The notes beneath the pieces were generated by a model, which searched no databases, had not been told where the DNA came from, and saw only the letters and a program-made list of their open reading frames with translations. Shown here piece after piece: positions 6,477-14,086 of a stretch of DNA of 30,272 bases; within the stretch, counting starts at the first letter, position 1; every line of letters begins with the position of its first letter. Source of the DNA: Clostridium sp. CAG:169 (lineage in GTDB: Bacteria > Bacillota > Clostridia > Oscillospirales > Ruminococcaceae). The DNA is taken from assembly GCA_000435195.1 (NCBI GenBank), contig FR880246.1, forward strand, positions 8,038 to 38,309. Reading direction: 5' to 3'. Position numbers and translations under genes: made by a program.

Positions 6477-7787
6477 ATGCGAGCAGCGTTTTACACCTTG
6501 GGCTGCAAGGTGAACCAGTATGAAACACAGATTCTGATTCAGCAGTTTTCTGCTTATGGATACGACATTGTGGACAGCAGTGATGCAGCGGATGTTTATG
6601 TCATCAACTCCTGCACGGTCACAGCATCCGGTGACAAAAAGACACGGCAGATCATCCATCGGATGAAGCGCACCAGTCCCGGTGCCGTCATCGCGCTGAC
6701 CGGCTGCTTCCCGCAGGCGTTCCCGGAGGAAGCTGCAAAGCTCGAAGAGGTGGACATTCTGGTGGGCGCAGGGGAAAAGAAAAGGGTGCTGGAATATGTC
6801 AACCGCTTCTTAAAGGAAGGCAAGCGCATTGTAGAAATCACCCCGCACACAAAGGAGGAGCGATTTGAGGCGATGCACGCCGACAGCTTTTTAGAGCGCA
6901 CCCGGGCATTTGTCAAGATTCAGGACGGCTGCGAGCATTACTGCTCCTACTGCATCATCCCGTATGCCAGAGGTTTTAATCGCTCCAAATCTTTGGAGGA
7001 CCTCAAACTGGAGCTGTACGATTTGAGCGCAAAAGGCTACAAAGAGGTGGTTCTGGTCGGTATCGACCTGTCCAGCTACGGCAAGGACATCGGCTGCCAT
7101 CTGGTGGATGCGGTGACGATGGCGTGTACCACCGAGGGCATCGAGCGGGTGCGCTTAGGCTCGCTGGAGCCACTGATGCTCACCGATCAAAATCTTTCCA
7201 TCCTGGCAGGGCTGCCAAACTTCTGCCCGCAGTTCCATCTGTCGCTGCAAAGCGGATGCGATGCCACCCTCAAGCGGATGAACCGCCACTACGACACTGC
7301 TTTTTACCGCGATCTGGTGCAGCGCATCCGCAGCCGGTTCGATAATCCTTCCATCACCACCGACCTGATGGTCGGCTTCCCCGGCGAAACGCAGGAAGAA
7401 TTTGAGCAGTCGCTCGACTTTGCCCGCGAAATTGGCTTTGCCAAGGTGCACGTTTTTGCCTATTCTATCCGACCGGGCACCCGCGCTGCCAAAATGCCCG
7501 ACCAACTGACCCGTCAGCAGAAGGAGCAGCGCAGCCATCAGATGGCGCAGGTGACCGAGGAAAGCCGCAAGAGCTTTTTGCAAAGCCAGGTGGGTATGGT
7601 GGAGAGCGTGCTGTTTGAAACCGAGAAACTCGATGGGATGCAGCATGGCTACACCAAAAACTATACACCGGTCTGTGTACAAAGCGACCGCGAGCTGTGC
7701 GGCAGCATCCATTCGGTGCGCATTACCGGGGCGAAGGATGATTACTGCATCGGTCAGCTGCTGACCGAGCAGGAGCAGGCAGAATGA
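6477..7787 (+). CDS. mtaB: tRNA t6A37 methylthiotransferase MtaB
   Basis: A radical-SAM enzyme that adds a methylthio group to N6-threonylcarbamoyladenosine at position 37 of ANN-decoding tRNAs. The 436 residues match the family. Domains in order: N-terminal UPF0004 domain with three cluster cysteines (YTLGCKVNQYE, INSCTVT, ALTGCF); radical-SAM core with CEHYCSYCIIPYARG near residues 155-170 holding the SAM-binding 4Fe-4S cluster; C-terminal TRAM region binding tRNA. The ribosome binding site is modest (AAGAGG 6467-6472, 4 nt before ATG). The stop overlaps the acylphosphatase start by 4 nt (ATGA), so the two are translationally coupled. Confidence 0.95.
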   Translation: MRAAFYTLGCKVNQYETQILIQQFSAYGYDIVDSSDAADVYVINSCTVTASGDKKTRQIIHRMKRTSPGAVIALTGCFPQAFPEEAAKLEEVDILVGAGEKKRVLEYVNRFLKEGKRIVEITPHTKEERFEAMHADSFLERTRAFVKIQDGCEHYCSYCIIPYARGFNRSKSLEDLKLELYDLSAKGYKEVVLVGIDLSSYGKDIGCHLVDAVTMACTTEGIERVRLGSLEPLMLTDQNLSILAGLPNFCPQFHLSLQSGCDATLKRMNRHYDTAFYRDLVQRIRSRFDNPSITTDLMVGFPGETQEEFEQSLDFAREIGFAKVHVFAYSIRPGTRAAKMPDQLTRQQKEQRSHQMAQVTEESRKSFLQSQVGMVESVLFETEKLDGMQHGYTKNYTPVCVQSDRELCGSIHSVRITGAKDDYCIGQLLTEQEQAE

Positions 7788-8065
7788 GAATTAGCTGCTA
7801 TGCGCAGGCGTCCGGCAGAGTGCAGGGAGTAGGCTTTCGCTACTTTGTGCTGCGGGAGGCAACCCAACACGGCATCGGCGGCTGGGTGCGCAACTGTGAG
7901 GACGGCTCCGTCCAGATGCTGCTGCAAGGAGAAGAGGAAGCGGTGCAGCTGCTGTTGCAGCGGATTCGGGAAGGTACGGTGTGGATTCAGGTGGAGAACC
8001 TGACGGTGCAGTACCCGGATAATGACACAGTGCCGCAGGAGCGGGAATTTTCGATCCGCTATTAA
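7784..8065 (+). CDS. acyP: Acylphosphatase
   Basis: A 93-residue single-domain enzyme that hydrolyses acyl phosphates such as carbamoyl phosphate or 1,3-bisphosphoglycerate. Both signatures are present: GRVQGVGFRYF near residues 11-21 with the phosphate-binding Arg, and GWVRNCEDGSV near residues 33-43 with the catalytic Asn. Length is typical. The ATG overlaps the mtaB stop. No clear terminator follows; a weak 6-bp hairpin at 8084-8101 lacks a T tract. Confidence 0.95.
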   Translation: MRISCYAQASGRVQGVGFRYFVLREATQHGIGGWVRNCEDGSVQMLLQGEEEAVQLLLQRIREGTVWIQVENLTVQYPDNDTVPQEREFSIRY

Positions 8066-8106
8066 GTCCAAAATTCTCCCGCAGCGGAGAAAGGTACACG
8101 CTTTTG

Positions 8107-8145
8107 CCGAAAGTTGCGGTCAAATTTTGCTTTCTTTCGGACAAT
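8107..8145. promoter_or_regulatory. Inverted repeat upstream of purL, candidate operator
   Basis: CCGAAAG (8107-8113) and CTTTCGG (8134-8140) form a 7-bp inverted repeat with a 20-nt spacer, just upstream of the purL promoter. The adjoining CGGACAAT (8138-8145) differs by one base from the CGAACAAT core of PurR-type PurBoxes. The arrangement would fit a purine repressor site, but this is inference. Confidence 0.35.
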
Positions 8146-8150
8146 GTCGA

Positions 8151-8181
8151 TATACAAACCGCCTGCGGATTATGGTATAAT
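8151..8181 (+). promoter_or_regulatory. Extended -10 promoter and 5' hairpin of purL
   Basis: TGGTATAAT (8173-8181) is an extended -10 element; the -35 region is weak (TATACA 8151-8156). The start is predicted near 8188. A perfect 7-bp hairpin follows almost at once (8193-8199 with 8203-8209, loop ATG), which could protect the 5' end. No purine riboswitch fold was recognised in the leader. Confidence 0.6.
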
Positions 8182-8259
8182 GAAGTCAAACCCTTCCTGA
8201 TGCAGGAAGATGCAAGATAAAATAAAGAGAGTACAGTACAATTTTTAGGAGTGTGAAGT

Positions 8260-11200
8260 ATGTCAGTTTACAGAGTATATGTCGAAAAGAAGGCTCCCTT
8301 CGCTGTGGAAGCGCAGGGCGTTCTTTCGGATATCCGCAGCTCGCTGGGTATCCACAGTGCATCCTGTGTGCGCATCCTGAACCGTTATGATGTGGAAGAT
8401 ATTTCCAAAGAAGATTTTGAGCTTGCTAAGGGAACCATCTTCTCCGAGCCGCAGGTGGACGATGTTTATGATGAGCTTCCTTCCTTTGCGGCAGAGGACC
8501 GGGTGTTTGCTGTCCAGTTTTTGCCGGGTCAGTTCGACCAGCGCGCAGACTCCGCAGTCCAGTGCATCCAGCTGGCAACCCAGCATGAGCGTCCGACCGT
8601 TGCTTCTGCAAAGGTCTATGTAATCAGCGGCGTTTCCGATGAGGAACTTGCCCGCATCAAAGCGCATCTGATCAACCCGGTAGAGTCGATGGAGGCTTCC
8701 ATGGAGCTGACAAAGACTTTGCATACCCCATTTGACGTGCCGGCTGACGTAGCGGTCCTGGAAGGTTTCTGCGAGCTGGACCAGCAGGGCTTGCAGGAAT
8801 TCATCGACCAGTACGGTCTGGCGATGGACCTGGGCGACATCACCTTCTGCCAGAAATACTTTAAAGAAACCGAAAAGCGCACTCCTACCATCACCGAGAT
8901 TCGCATGATCGACACCTATTGGTCCGACCATTGCCGTCACACCACCTTCTCCACCAACATCGAGCAGGTGGACATCGAGAGCGATTACGTCAAGGACGCT
9001 TACAATGAATACCTCGAACTGAGAAAGACCCTGCACGCAGGCAAAAACAAACCGATGACCCTGATGGATCTGGCGACCATCGGCGCAAAGGCACTCAAAA
9101 AGAAGGGTCTGCTCAGTGCGCTGGACGAATCGGAAGAGATCAACGCCTGCTCGGTCAAAATCAAGGTGGACATCGACGGCAAGGAAGAGGAGTGGCTGCT
9201 TCAGTTTAAGAACGAAACCCACAACCATCCGACCGAGATCGAGCCATTCGGCGGCGCTGCCACCTGTCTGGGCGGTGCAATCCGTGACCCGCTGTCCGGC
9301 AGAGCCTACATCTATCAGGCAATGCGCGTCACCGGTGCAGGCGACCCGCTGACCCCATTTGAGCAGACCATCAAAGGCAAACTGCCACAGAAGAAGATTG
9401 TGACCACCGCAGCAGCCGGATACAGCTCCTACGGCAACCAGATCGGTCTGGCGACCGGTCAGGTCAACGAGATTTATCACCCGGGCTATGTTGCAAAGAG
9501 GATGGAAGTGGGCGCTGTCGTCGGTGCAGTACCTGCCTGCAACGTAGTTCGTGAAGAGCCTGCCGCAGGCGATGTCATCATCCTGCTCGGCGGCAAAACC
9601 GGACGCGACGGCTGCGGCGGTGCAACCGGTTCCTCCAAGTCCCACAATGTAGAGTCGCTGTCCAGCTGCGGCGCAGAGGTGCAGAAGGGCAACCCACCGG
9701 AAGAAAGAAAGATTCAGCGCCTGTTCCGCAACGGCGACGTTACCCGCATGATCAAACGCTGCAACGACTTTGGTGCAGGCGGCGTTTCGGTTGCCATCGG
9801 CGAGCTGGCAGACGGACTGGAAATTGATTTGGACCTGGTACCGAAAAAGTACGACGGTCTGGACGGCACCGAACTTGCCATCAGTGAGTCTCAGGAGAGA
9901 ATGGCAGTGGTTGTTGCAAAAGAAGATGCCCAGAAGTTCCTGGATGCTGCCGACCGTGAAAACCTGATGGCTACCGTTGTGGCTAAGGTGACCGAGCAAC
10001 CAAGACTGGTGATGTTCTGGAGAGGCAAACGCATCGTGGATCTCTCCCGCGAGTTCCTCGGCTCCAACGGCGCTGCAAAATATACAAAGGTCATCGCAAA
10101 GGCTCCTGCTCAGAAAGCACACTGCTGCAAAAACAAGGACCTGAGCGTCAAAGAAAAATTTGAAACCATCATGGCAGACCTCAATGTCTGCTCGCAGCGT
10201 GGTCTGTCCGACCGTTTTGACTCGACCATCGGTGCGAACACCGTTGTGATGCCATACGGCGGCAAGACCCAGCTGACTCCTTCTCAGGCAATGGTAGCAA
10301 AGATTCCGATGCTGCACGGCGAGACCAACACCTGCTCGATCATGTCCTGGGGCTTTAACCCATACATCTCCGACCAGGATCAGTTCAAGGGCGCACAGCT
10401 GGCAGTTGTCGAGTCGATTGCCAAGATCATCGCTTCGGGCGGCTCCAGAAGCAGATGCTGGCTGAGCTTCCAGGAATACTTTGAGAAGATTGGCACCGAC
10501 CCGGAAAAATGGGGTAAACCATTCCAGTCGCTGCTGGGCGGTCTGAAGGCACAGCTTGAACTGGGCTGCGCTGCCATCGGCGGTAAGGACTCGATGTCCG
10601 GCTCCTTCGAGGACATCCACGTTCCACCGACACTGATCTCCTTTGCGGTTTCCACTGCCAAGGTGAACAATGTAGTCACCGACGAGTTTAAGGCTGCCGG
10701 CGACAAGGTATACCTGCTGGCTCCTGAGTACGATGAAAACGGAATGCCGATTTACGAAAATATCCGCAAGGTATTTGACCACATGGAAAGCCTGATTGCC
10801 TCCGGCAAGGTCAAGGCAGTCTACACACTGGGCATGAAGGGTCTGGGCGAAGCGCTGTGCAAGATGTCGTTCGGCAACCGCATCGGCTTTGCGGCACAGG
10901 AAAACCTGCATCACCTCTTCAAACCGGTTTACGGCGCATTTGTATTTGAGGCATCCGAGGAACTGGACACCTTTGCCAAACTGATTGGCTGCACCACCGA
11001 GGAATATACTCTCCAGATCAACGGAGAAACAGTGGACCTGCAGGAAATCCAGCAGAAGTGGGAAGCAACCCTGGAGCCGGTTTATCCGCGCATCACCAAG
11101 GCTCCGCAGGAAACCGTTCCGACCTACAACTATCAGTGCGTAGAGCGCAAGACCTCCTCGATCAAGCTGGCACAGCCGCGCGTTCTGATTCCGGTATTCC

Positions 11201-11973
11201 CGGGCACCAACTGCGAATATGACACCGCTCGTGCGTTTGAACGTGCAGGAGCTAAGGCGGACATCGTTGTTATCCGCAATAAAACTTCCGAGCAGATCAA
11301 AGAATCGGTAGAGCTGATTAGAGAAAAGATTGCAAACTCCCAGATCATCGCCATCCCGGGCGGCTTCTCCGGCGGCGACGAACCGGAAGGCTCGGCAAAA
11401 TTCATCGCTTCCTTCTTCCGCAACCCACAGATCACCGAGGCGGTGATGGAGCTGCTGAAGAACCGCGACGGTCTGATGTGCGGTATCTGCAACGGCTTCC
11501 AGGCGCTGGTCAAACTGGGTCTGGTGCCATACGGTGAGATCATCTCCACCGATGCAAGCTGCCCGACCCTGACCTACAACGTCATCGACCGCCATCAGTC
11601 GGGTCTGGTGCGCACCAGAATTGCATCCAACAAATCCCCATGGCTGATGCACACCAACGTGGGCGACATCCACACCATCGCTATCTCCCACGGCGAAGGT
11701 CGCTTTGTTGCCAGCGAGCAGCTGGTCAAACAGCTGGCAGAAAACGGACAGATTGCGACCCAGTATGTCGATCTGGAAGGCAACCCGACCGAAGACTACC
11801 GCTTCAATCCAAACGGCTCGATCGACGCCATCGAGGGTATCACCTCCCCGGACGGCAGAATCTTTGGTAAGATGGGTCATTCCGAGCGTTACACCAACGG
11901 ACTGTACCTGAATGTGGACGGCGACAAGGACCAGAAGATGTTTGCCGGAGCAGTCAGCTACTTCAGAGACTAA
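8260..11973 (+). CDS. purL: Phosphoribosylformylglycinamidine synthase, one-chain form
   Basis: Catalyses step 4 of purine synthesis, FGAR + ATP + glutamine to FGAM. The 1237 residues combine the N-terminal PurS-like region, two AIR-synthase-type (PurL) halves with the ATP site (for example TYWSDHCRHTTFSTN, KNETHNHPTEIEPFGGAAT and RCNDFGAGGVSVAIGELADG), and a C-terminal class I glutamine amidotransferase. In the latter, GICNGFQ places the nucleophile at Cys1077 and MGHSERY the His1207/Glu1209 pair. Length and order fit the clade II one-chain enzyme of Clostridia rather than the PurS/PurQ/PurL complex of Bacillus. AGGAG (8248-8252) sets the start. No other pur gene is adjacent, and a hairpin terminator follows, so it is probably a single-gene unit. 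After codon 2 it has no TTA, CTA or TCA codon. Confidence 0.97.
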   Translation: MSVYRVYVEKKAPFAVEAQGVLSDIRSSLGIHSASCVRILNRYDVEDISKEDFELAKGTIFSEPQVDDVYDELPSFAAEDRVFAVQFLPGQFDQRADSAVQCIQLATQHERPTVASAKVYVISGVSDEELARIKAHLINPVESMEASMELTKTLHTPFDVPADVAVLEGFCELDQQGLQEFIDQYGLAMDLGDITFCQKYFKETEKRTPTITEIRMIDTYWSDHCRHTTFSTNIEQVDIESDYVKDAYNEYLELRKTLHAGKNKPMTLMDLATIGAKALKKKGLLSALDESEEINACSVKIKVDIDGKEEEWLLQFKNETHNHPTEIEPFGGAATCLGGAIRDPLSGRAYIYQAMRVTGAGDPLTPFEQTIKGKLPQKKIVTTAAAGYSSYGNQIGLATGQVNEIYHPGYVAKRMEVGAVVGAVPACNVVREEPAAGDVIILLGGKTGRDGCGGATGSSKSHNVESLSSCGAEVQKGNPPEERKIQRLFRNGDVTRMIKRCNDFGAGGVSVAIGELADGLEIDLDLVPKKYDGLDGTELAISESQERMAVVVAKEDAQKFLDAADRENLMATVVAKVTEQPRLVMFWRGKRIVDLSREFLGSNGAAKYTKVIAKAPAQKAHCCKNKDLSVKEKFETIMADLNVCSQRGLSDRFDSTIGANTVVMPYGGKTQLTPSQAMVAKIPMLHGETNTCSIMSWGFNPYISDQDQFKGAQLAVVESIAKIIASGGSRSRCWLSFQEYFEKIGTDPEKWGKPFQSLLGGLKAQLELGCAAIGGKDSMSGSFEDIHVPPTLISFAVSTAKVNNVVTDEFKAAGDKVYLLAPEYDENGMPIYENIRKVFDHMESLIASGKVKAVYTLGMKGLGEALCKMSFGNRIGFAAQENLHHLFKPVYGAFVFEASEELDTFAKLIGCTTEEYTLQINGETVDLQEIQQKWEATLEPVYPRITKAPQETVPTYNYQCVERKTSSIKLAQPRVLIPVFPGTNCEYDTARAFERAGAKADIVVIRNKTSEQIKESVELIREKIANSQIIAIPGGFSGGDEPEGSAKFIASFFRNPQITEAVMELLKNRDGLMCGICNGFQALVKLGLVPYGEIISTDASCPTLTYNVIDRHQSGLVRTRIASNKSPWLMHTNVGDIHTIAISHGEGRFVASEQLVKQLAENGQIATQYVDLEGNPTEDYRFNPNGSIDAIEGITSPDGRIFGKMGHSERYTNGLYLNVDGDKDQKMFAGAVSYFRD

Positions 11974-11998
11974 AAGAGAATTGTGATATTCAGCATAG

Positions 11999-12030
11999 GA
12001 CCTCTCTGCCGCACCGGCAGGGAGGTCTTT
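11999..12030 (+). terminator. Hairpin terminator after purL
   Basis: A 13-bp stem with one G-T pair (11999-12011 with 12015-12027; core CTGCCG / CGGCAG) and a CAC loop. The T tract is short (TTT), so read-through into the CPBP gene is possible. Confidence 0.65.
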
Positions 12031-12060
12031 GCAAAAGGTTAAAAAGAAAGGGAGATTTTC

Positions 12061-12921
12061 TTGCCAAATCAAAAACGACCTTCCACAACAGCGCAGGCGG
12101 ACCGGGTCGATTATCTGATGTCGGTGCTGTGTGTGCTGACCATCCTGGACATCCTGACCCTTCCGCTGACGGCAATCGTGGGAATCTTTTGGGTCAAACA
12201 ATATGAACTGCCGATGATGGGGGAGGGTTTTTCCACCAAAATAAACGGCAAAAAACTCGGGCAGCTTGCCTTGCTGCTGCTTTCCGGTGCAGCGCTGGGC
12301 GCCTTTGCTCTGTCGGCAACTCAGGGACTGGTGGTGGTGCTTGAACAGCGGCTGCCGGGGACCCTTTTTGTGATGGGTGCCGGACACACCCTGTGGCAGG
12401 ACCTGCTGGTAGCGGTGGTGACCGCCTTTGTGATGGAGCTTGCCTTCCGCCGCTGCCTCTTTTTTGAGTGGAGCCGCTATGGAATTTTGCCGGCAATCAT
12501 CGGCAGCGGACTTATCACCATGCTGTTGACCCCGCTGCCGCAGTGGCCGGGTGCTCTGCTGCTGGGCTTGTGTGCCGCAGCTGTCTACCAGGTGACCGGC
12601 TGTCTTGTGATGACCAGTGTCTTTCACATGGGATTTCTGGTGGCACAGACGCTGCTGTTGCACGGACCCAATCCGCAGCAGGTGCTTTCTGCGGGTGTGA
12701 TGCTCCTGCTGCTGGCAGCGGCGCTGGTCGGCTGCTGGGCAGCGCTGGCTCTTTCTCCAAACGGTAAAGAAACCATTCAGAAGATGGTGGTCCAGCAGAA
12801 AAACCCAATCCGTCATCCGTATGTTTTCAGAACCAGCTTCAACTTTTTTGCAGTGGTGCTGGTGCTGTTTGCCACCACCGTCCTGTGGTATCCGCTGCTG
12901 CTGGGAAATGAAGCGACATAG
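12061..12921 (+). CDS. CPBP-type (Abi/CAAX) intramembrane protein, probably degenerate
   Basis: A 286-residue protein with about six to eight hydrophobic segments. In the middle, VTAFVMELAFRRCLFFEW aligns with motif 1 of CPBP intramembrane proteases (EExxxR), and MTSVFHMGFLVAQ resembles a later His-containing motif. Family knowledge: CPBP proteins are glutamic membrane peptidases (Rce1, Abi, MroQ). Here the first Glu of the EE pair is Met, so catalysis is doubtful and a scaffold or receptor role is possible. The start is TTG 12061, chosen because GGGAG lies about 7 nt upstream and no better ATG occurs nearby. It sits alone between purL and the rpmF unit, with no bacteriocin or immunity genes next to it. 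Family assignment is moderate. Confidence 0.7.
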   Translation: MPNQKRPSTTAQADRVDYLMSVLCVLTILDILTLPLTAIVGIFWVKQYELPMMGEGFSTKINGKKLGQLALLLLSGAALGAFALSATQGLVVVLEQRLPGTLFVMGAGHTLWQDLLVAVVTAFVMELAFRRCLFFEWSRYGILPAIIGSGLITMLLTPLPQWPGALLLGLCAAAVYQVTGCLVMTSVFHMGFLVAQTLLLHGPNPQQVLSAGVMLLLLAAALVGCWAALALSPNGKETIQKMVVQQKNPIRHPYVFRTSFNFFAVVLVLFATTVLWYPLLLGNEAT

Positions 12922-13032
12922 AGCTTTCGACAAAATCCCTAATTGCCCGCCGGCAGAAGAGAGCAAAGTTGTGGGAAAGGCGGGAAAGTATAAAAAAGTG
13001 CCGTCATCAGGGGAAAAAACGCCTTTTGAGTG

Positions 13033-13061
13033 TTGACAAAAAAGGCACAAGATACTATAAT
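13033..13061 (+). promoter_or_regulatory. Perfect-consensus sigma-A promoter for DUF177-rpmF
   Basis: TTGACA (13033-13038), a 17-nt spacer, TATAAT (13056-13061). It is the only perfect match to consensus I noticed here, in keeping with a ribosomal protein unit. GCCTTTT (13021-13027) and AAAAGGC (13040-13046) flank the -35 as an inverted repeat. Confidence 0.9.
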
Positions 13062-13144
13062 ATTTTCTGTTACGGATTGATTCGGAGGGATAAGTCTGTC
13101 CCGGAAAGGTCTGCTTCTGGCGGAGCGGACGGGGTCAATCGGTG

Positions 13145-13194
13145 CTGCGGCAGGCCCGAAGCGATGCTGCCGCAGAGTATACCATGTATACCGG
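13145..13194 (+). promoter_or_regulatory. Structured leader before the DUF177 gene
   Basis: In the roughly 140-nt leader, 13145-13153 pairs perfectly with 13167-13175 (CTGCGGCAG / CTGCCGCAG, 13-nt loop). Then GTATAC-CAT-GTATAC (13177-13191) lies directly before the ribosome binding site (13194-13201). This could tune initiation. No known ribosomal protein leader was recognised. Confidence 0.4.
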
Positions 13195-13207
13195 AAAGGA
13201 AGTTACT

Positions 13208-13723
13208 ATGCTGCTTGACCTGAGAAGAGTGTTCGAAGGCGACGACCAGAGGGTGCCGTTTGTGCATCAGATGGACTTAAGCCAGATAGAGCAATGGGGT
13301 GACCGTCCGTTTGCGGAGCCGGTACAGCTTGAGGGTTATGTGCAGAACCGTGCGGGAATCGTTACGGTACACTACACAGCCAGCTACCTTCTTTCCACAG
13401 CTTGTGCCCGCTGCCTGGACCCGGTAGAGCGCAGGGTCCGTCAGGACTTTGACCACACTGTGGTCAGAAAGCTCAACCAGCAGGAGGACGATGATTACAT
13501 CGTCTGCGAGGACGGCATTTTGGACCTAGACTTGATTGCACAGGACGACATACTTCTTGAGCTACCAATCAGGATGTTGTGTTCGGAGGACTGCAAGGGT
13601 CTGTGTCCGGTATGTGGCTGCAACCTGAACCGCGAACAGTGCGGTTGTCAGCAGCCGGAATGGGAGCCACAGGGCAGAACGGTCAGACCGTTTGCTGACC
13701 TGAAGTGGTCCGACGAGGAGTAA
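13208..13723 (+). CDS. DUF177 (YceD) family protein
   Basis: A 171-residue cytoplasmic protein of the YceD/DUF177 family, which is almost always encoded beside rpmF and is linked to 23S rRNA accumulation or 50S assembly. Visible are the central cysteine pair ACARCLDPV and the C-terminal cysteine cluster (SEDCKGLCPVCGCNLNRE then CGC), probably a zinc site. I choose ATG 13208 because AAAGGAAG (13194-13201) precedes it; an upstream in-frame start at 13142 lies inside the structured leader without a site. A 72-nt gap leads to rpmF, consistent with one transcript from the strong promoter at 13033. Confidence 0.9.
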   Translation: MLLDLRRVFEGDDQRVPFVHQMDLSQIEQWGDRPFAEPVQLEGYVQNRAGIVTVHYTASYLLSTACARCLDPVERRVRQDFDHTVVRKLNQQEDDDYIVCEDGILDLDLIAQDDILLELPIRMLCSEDCKGLCPVCGCNLNREQCGCQQPEWEPQGRTVRPFADLKWSDEE

Positions 13724-13795
13724 GTTTTCGCCGGCAGGGTCCCAAAAGCTTTTGTTTTATAATTTTATGATAATGTTTTAAGGAGATGCGCAAAA

Positions 13796-13975
13796 ATGGC
13801 AGTACCGAAGAGAAAAGTATCCAGAGCACGCAGAGATAAAAGACGTTCCAATGTTTGGAAACTCGACACACCAGCATTTTCCGTCTGCCCACAGTGCGGC
13901 GAGCTGAAGACTCCACACAGAGTATGCGGCAACTGCGGCTACTACAAAGGCAGAGAGATCATCAAAAAAGACTAA
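13796..13975 (+). CDS. rpmF: 50S ribosomal protein L32
   Basis: A 59-residue protein of normal L32 length with the typical basic start MAVPKRKVSRARRDKRRSN. It has four zinc-binding cysteines in two pairs (CPQCGE and CGNCGYYKGR), so it is the zinc-containing form. L32 sits near the peptidyl-transferase region of the large subunit. AAGGAG (about 13780-13785) precedes ATG. The usual downstream partner plsX is not here; a terminator and then the DUF512 gene follow. Confidence 0.98.
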   Translation: MAVPKRKVSRARRDKRRSNVWKLDTPAFSVCPQCGELKTPHRVCGNCGYYKGREIIKKD

Positions 13976-14011
13976 TTGCGTCTTTTTTGGACTGGATGTT
14001 TTTGAACATGA

Positions 14012-14052
14012 AGGGCAGAGGGGAAGGTCTTTCCCTTCCTGCCCTCTTTTTT
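14012..14052 (+). terminator. Terminator after rpmF
   Basis: GGGCA and GGAAGG on the left (14013-14017, 14022-14027) pair with CCTTCC and TGCCC on the right (14034-14044) with a 4-nt bulge, followed by a T run (14047-14052). Confidence 0.75.
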
Positions 14053-14086
14053 ATGCTGCAAACCAAGCGGACAGGAGGCGGTGCGG

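Noticed and set aside
8263..13050. A 1595-codon minus-strand ORF as a giant protein gene
   Set aside because: It lies exactly in antisense register with purL and the CPBP gene, shows no domain, has no ribosome binding site worth noting and is explained by avoidance of three sense codons.
13062..13207. Known ribosomal protein leader or riboswitch before DUF177-rpmF
   Set aside because: Hairpins are present, but none matches a leader class I know; kept only as a structured leader.
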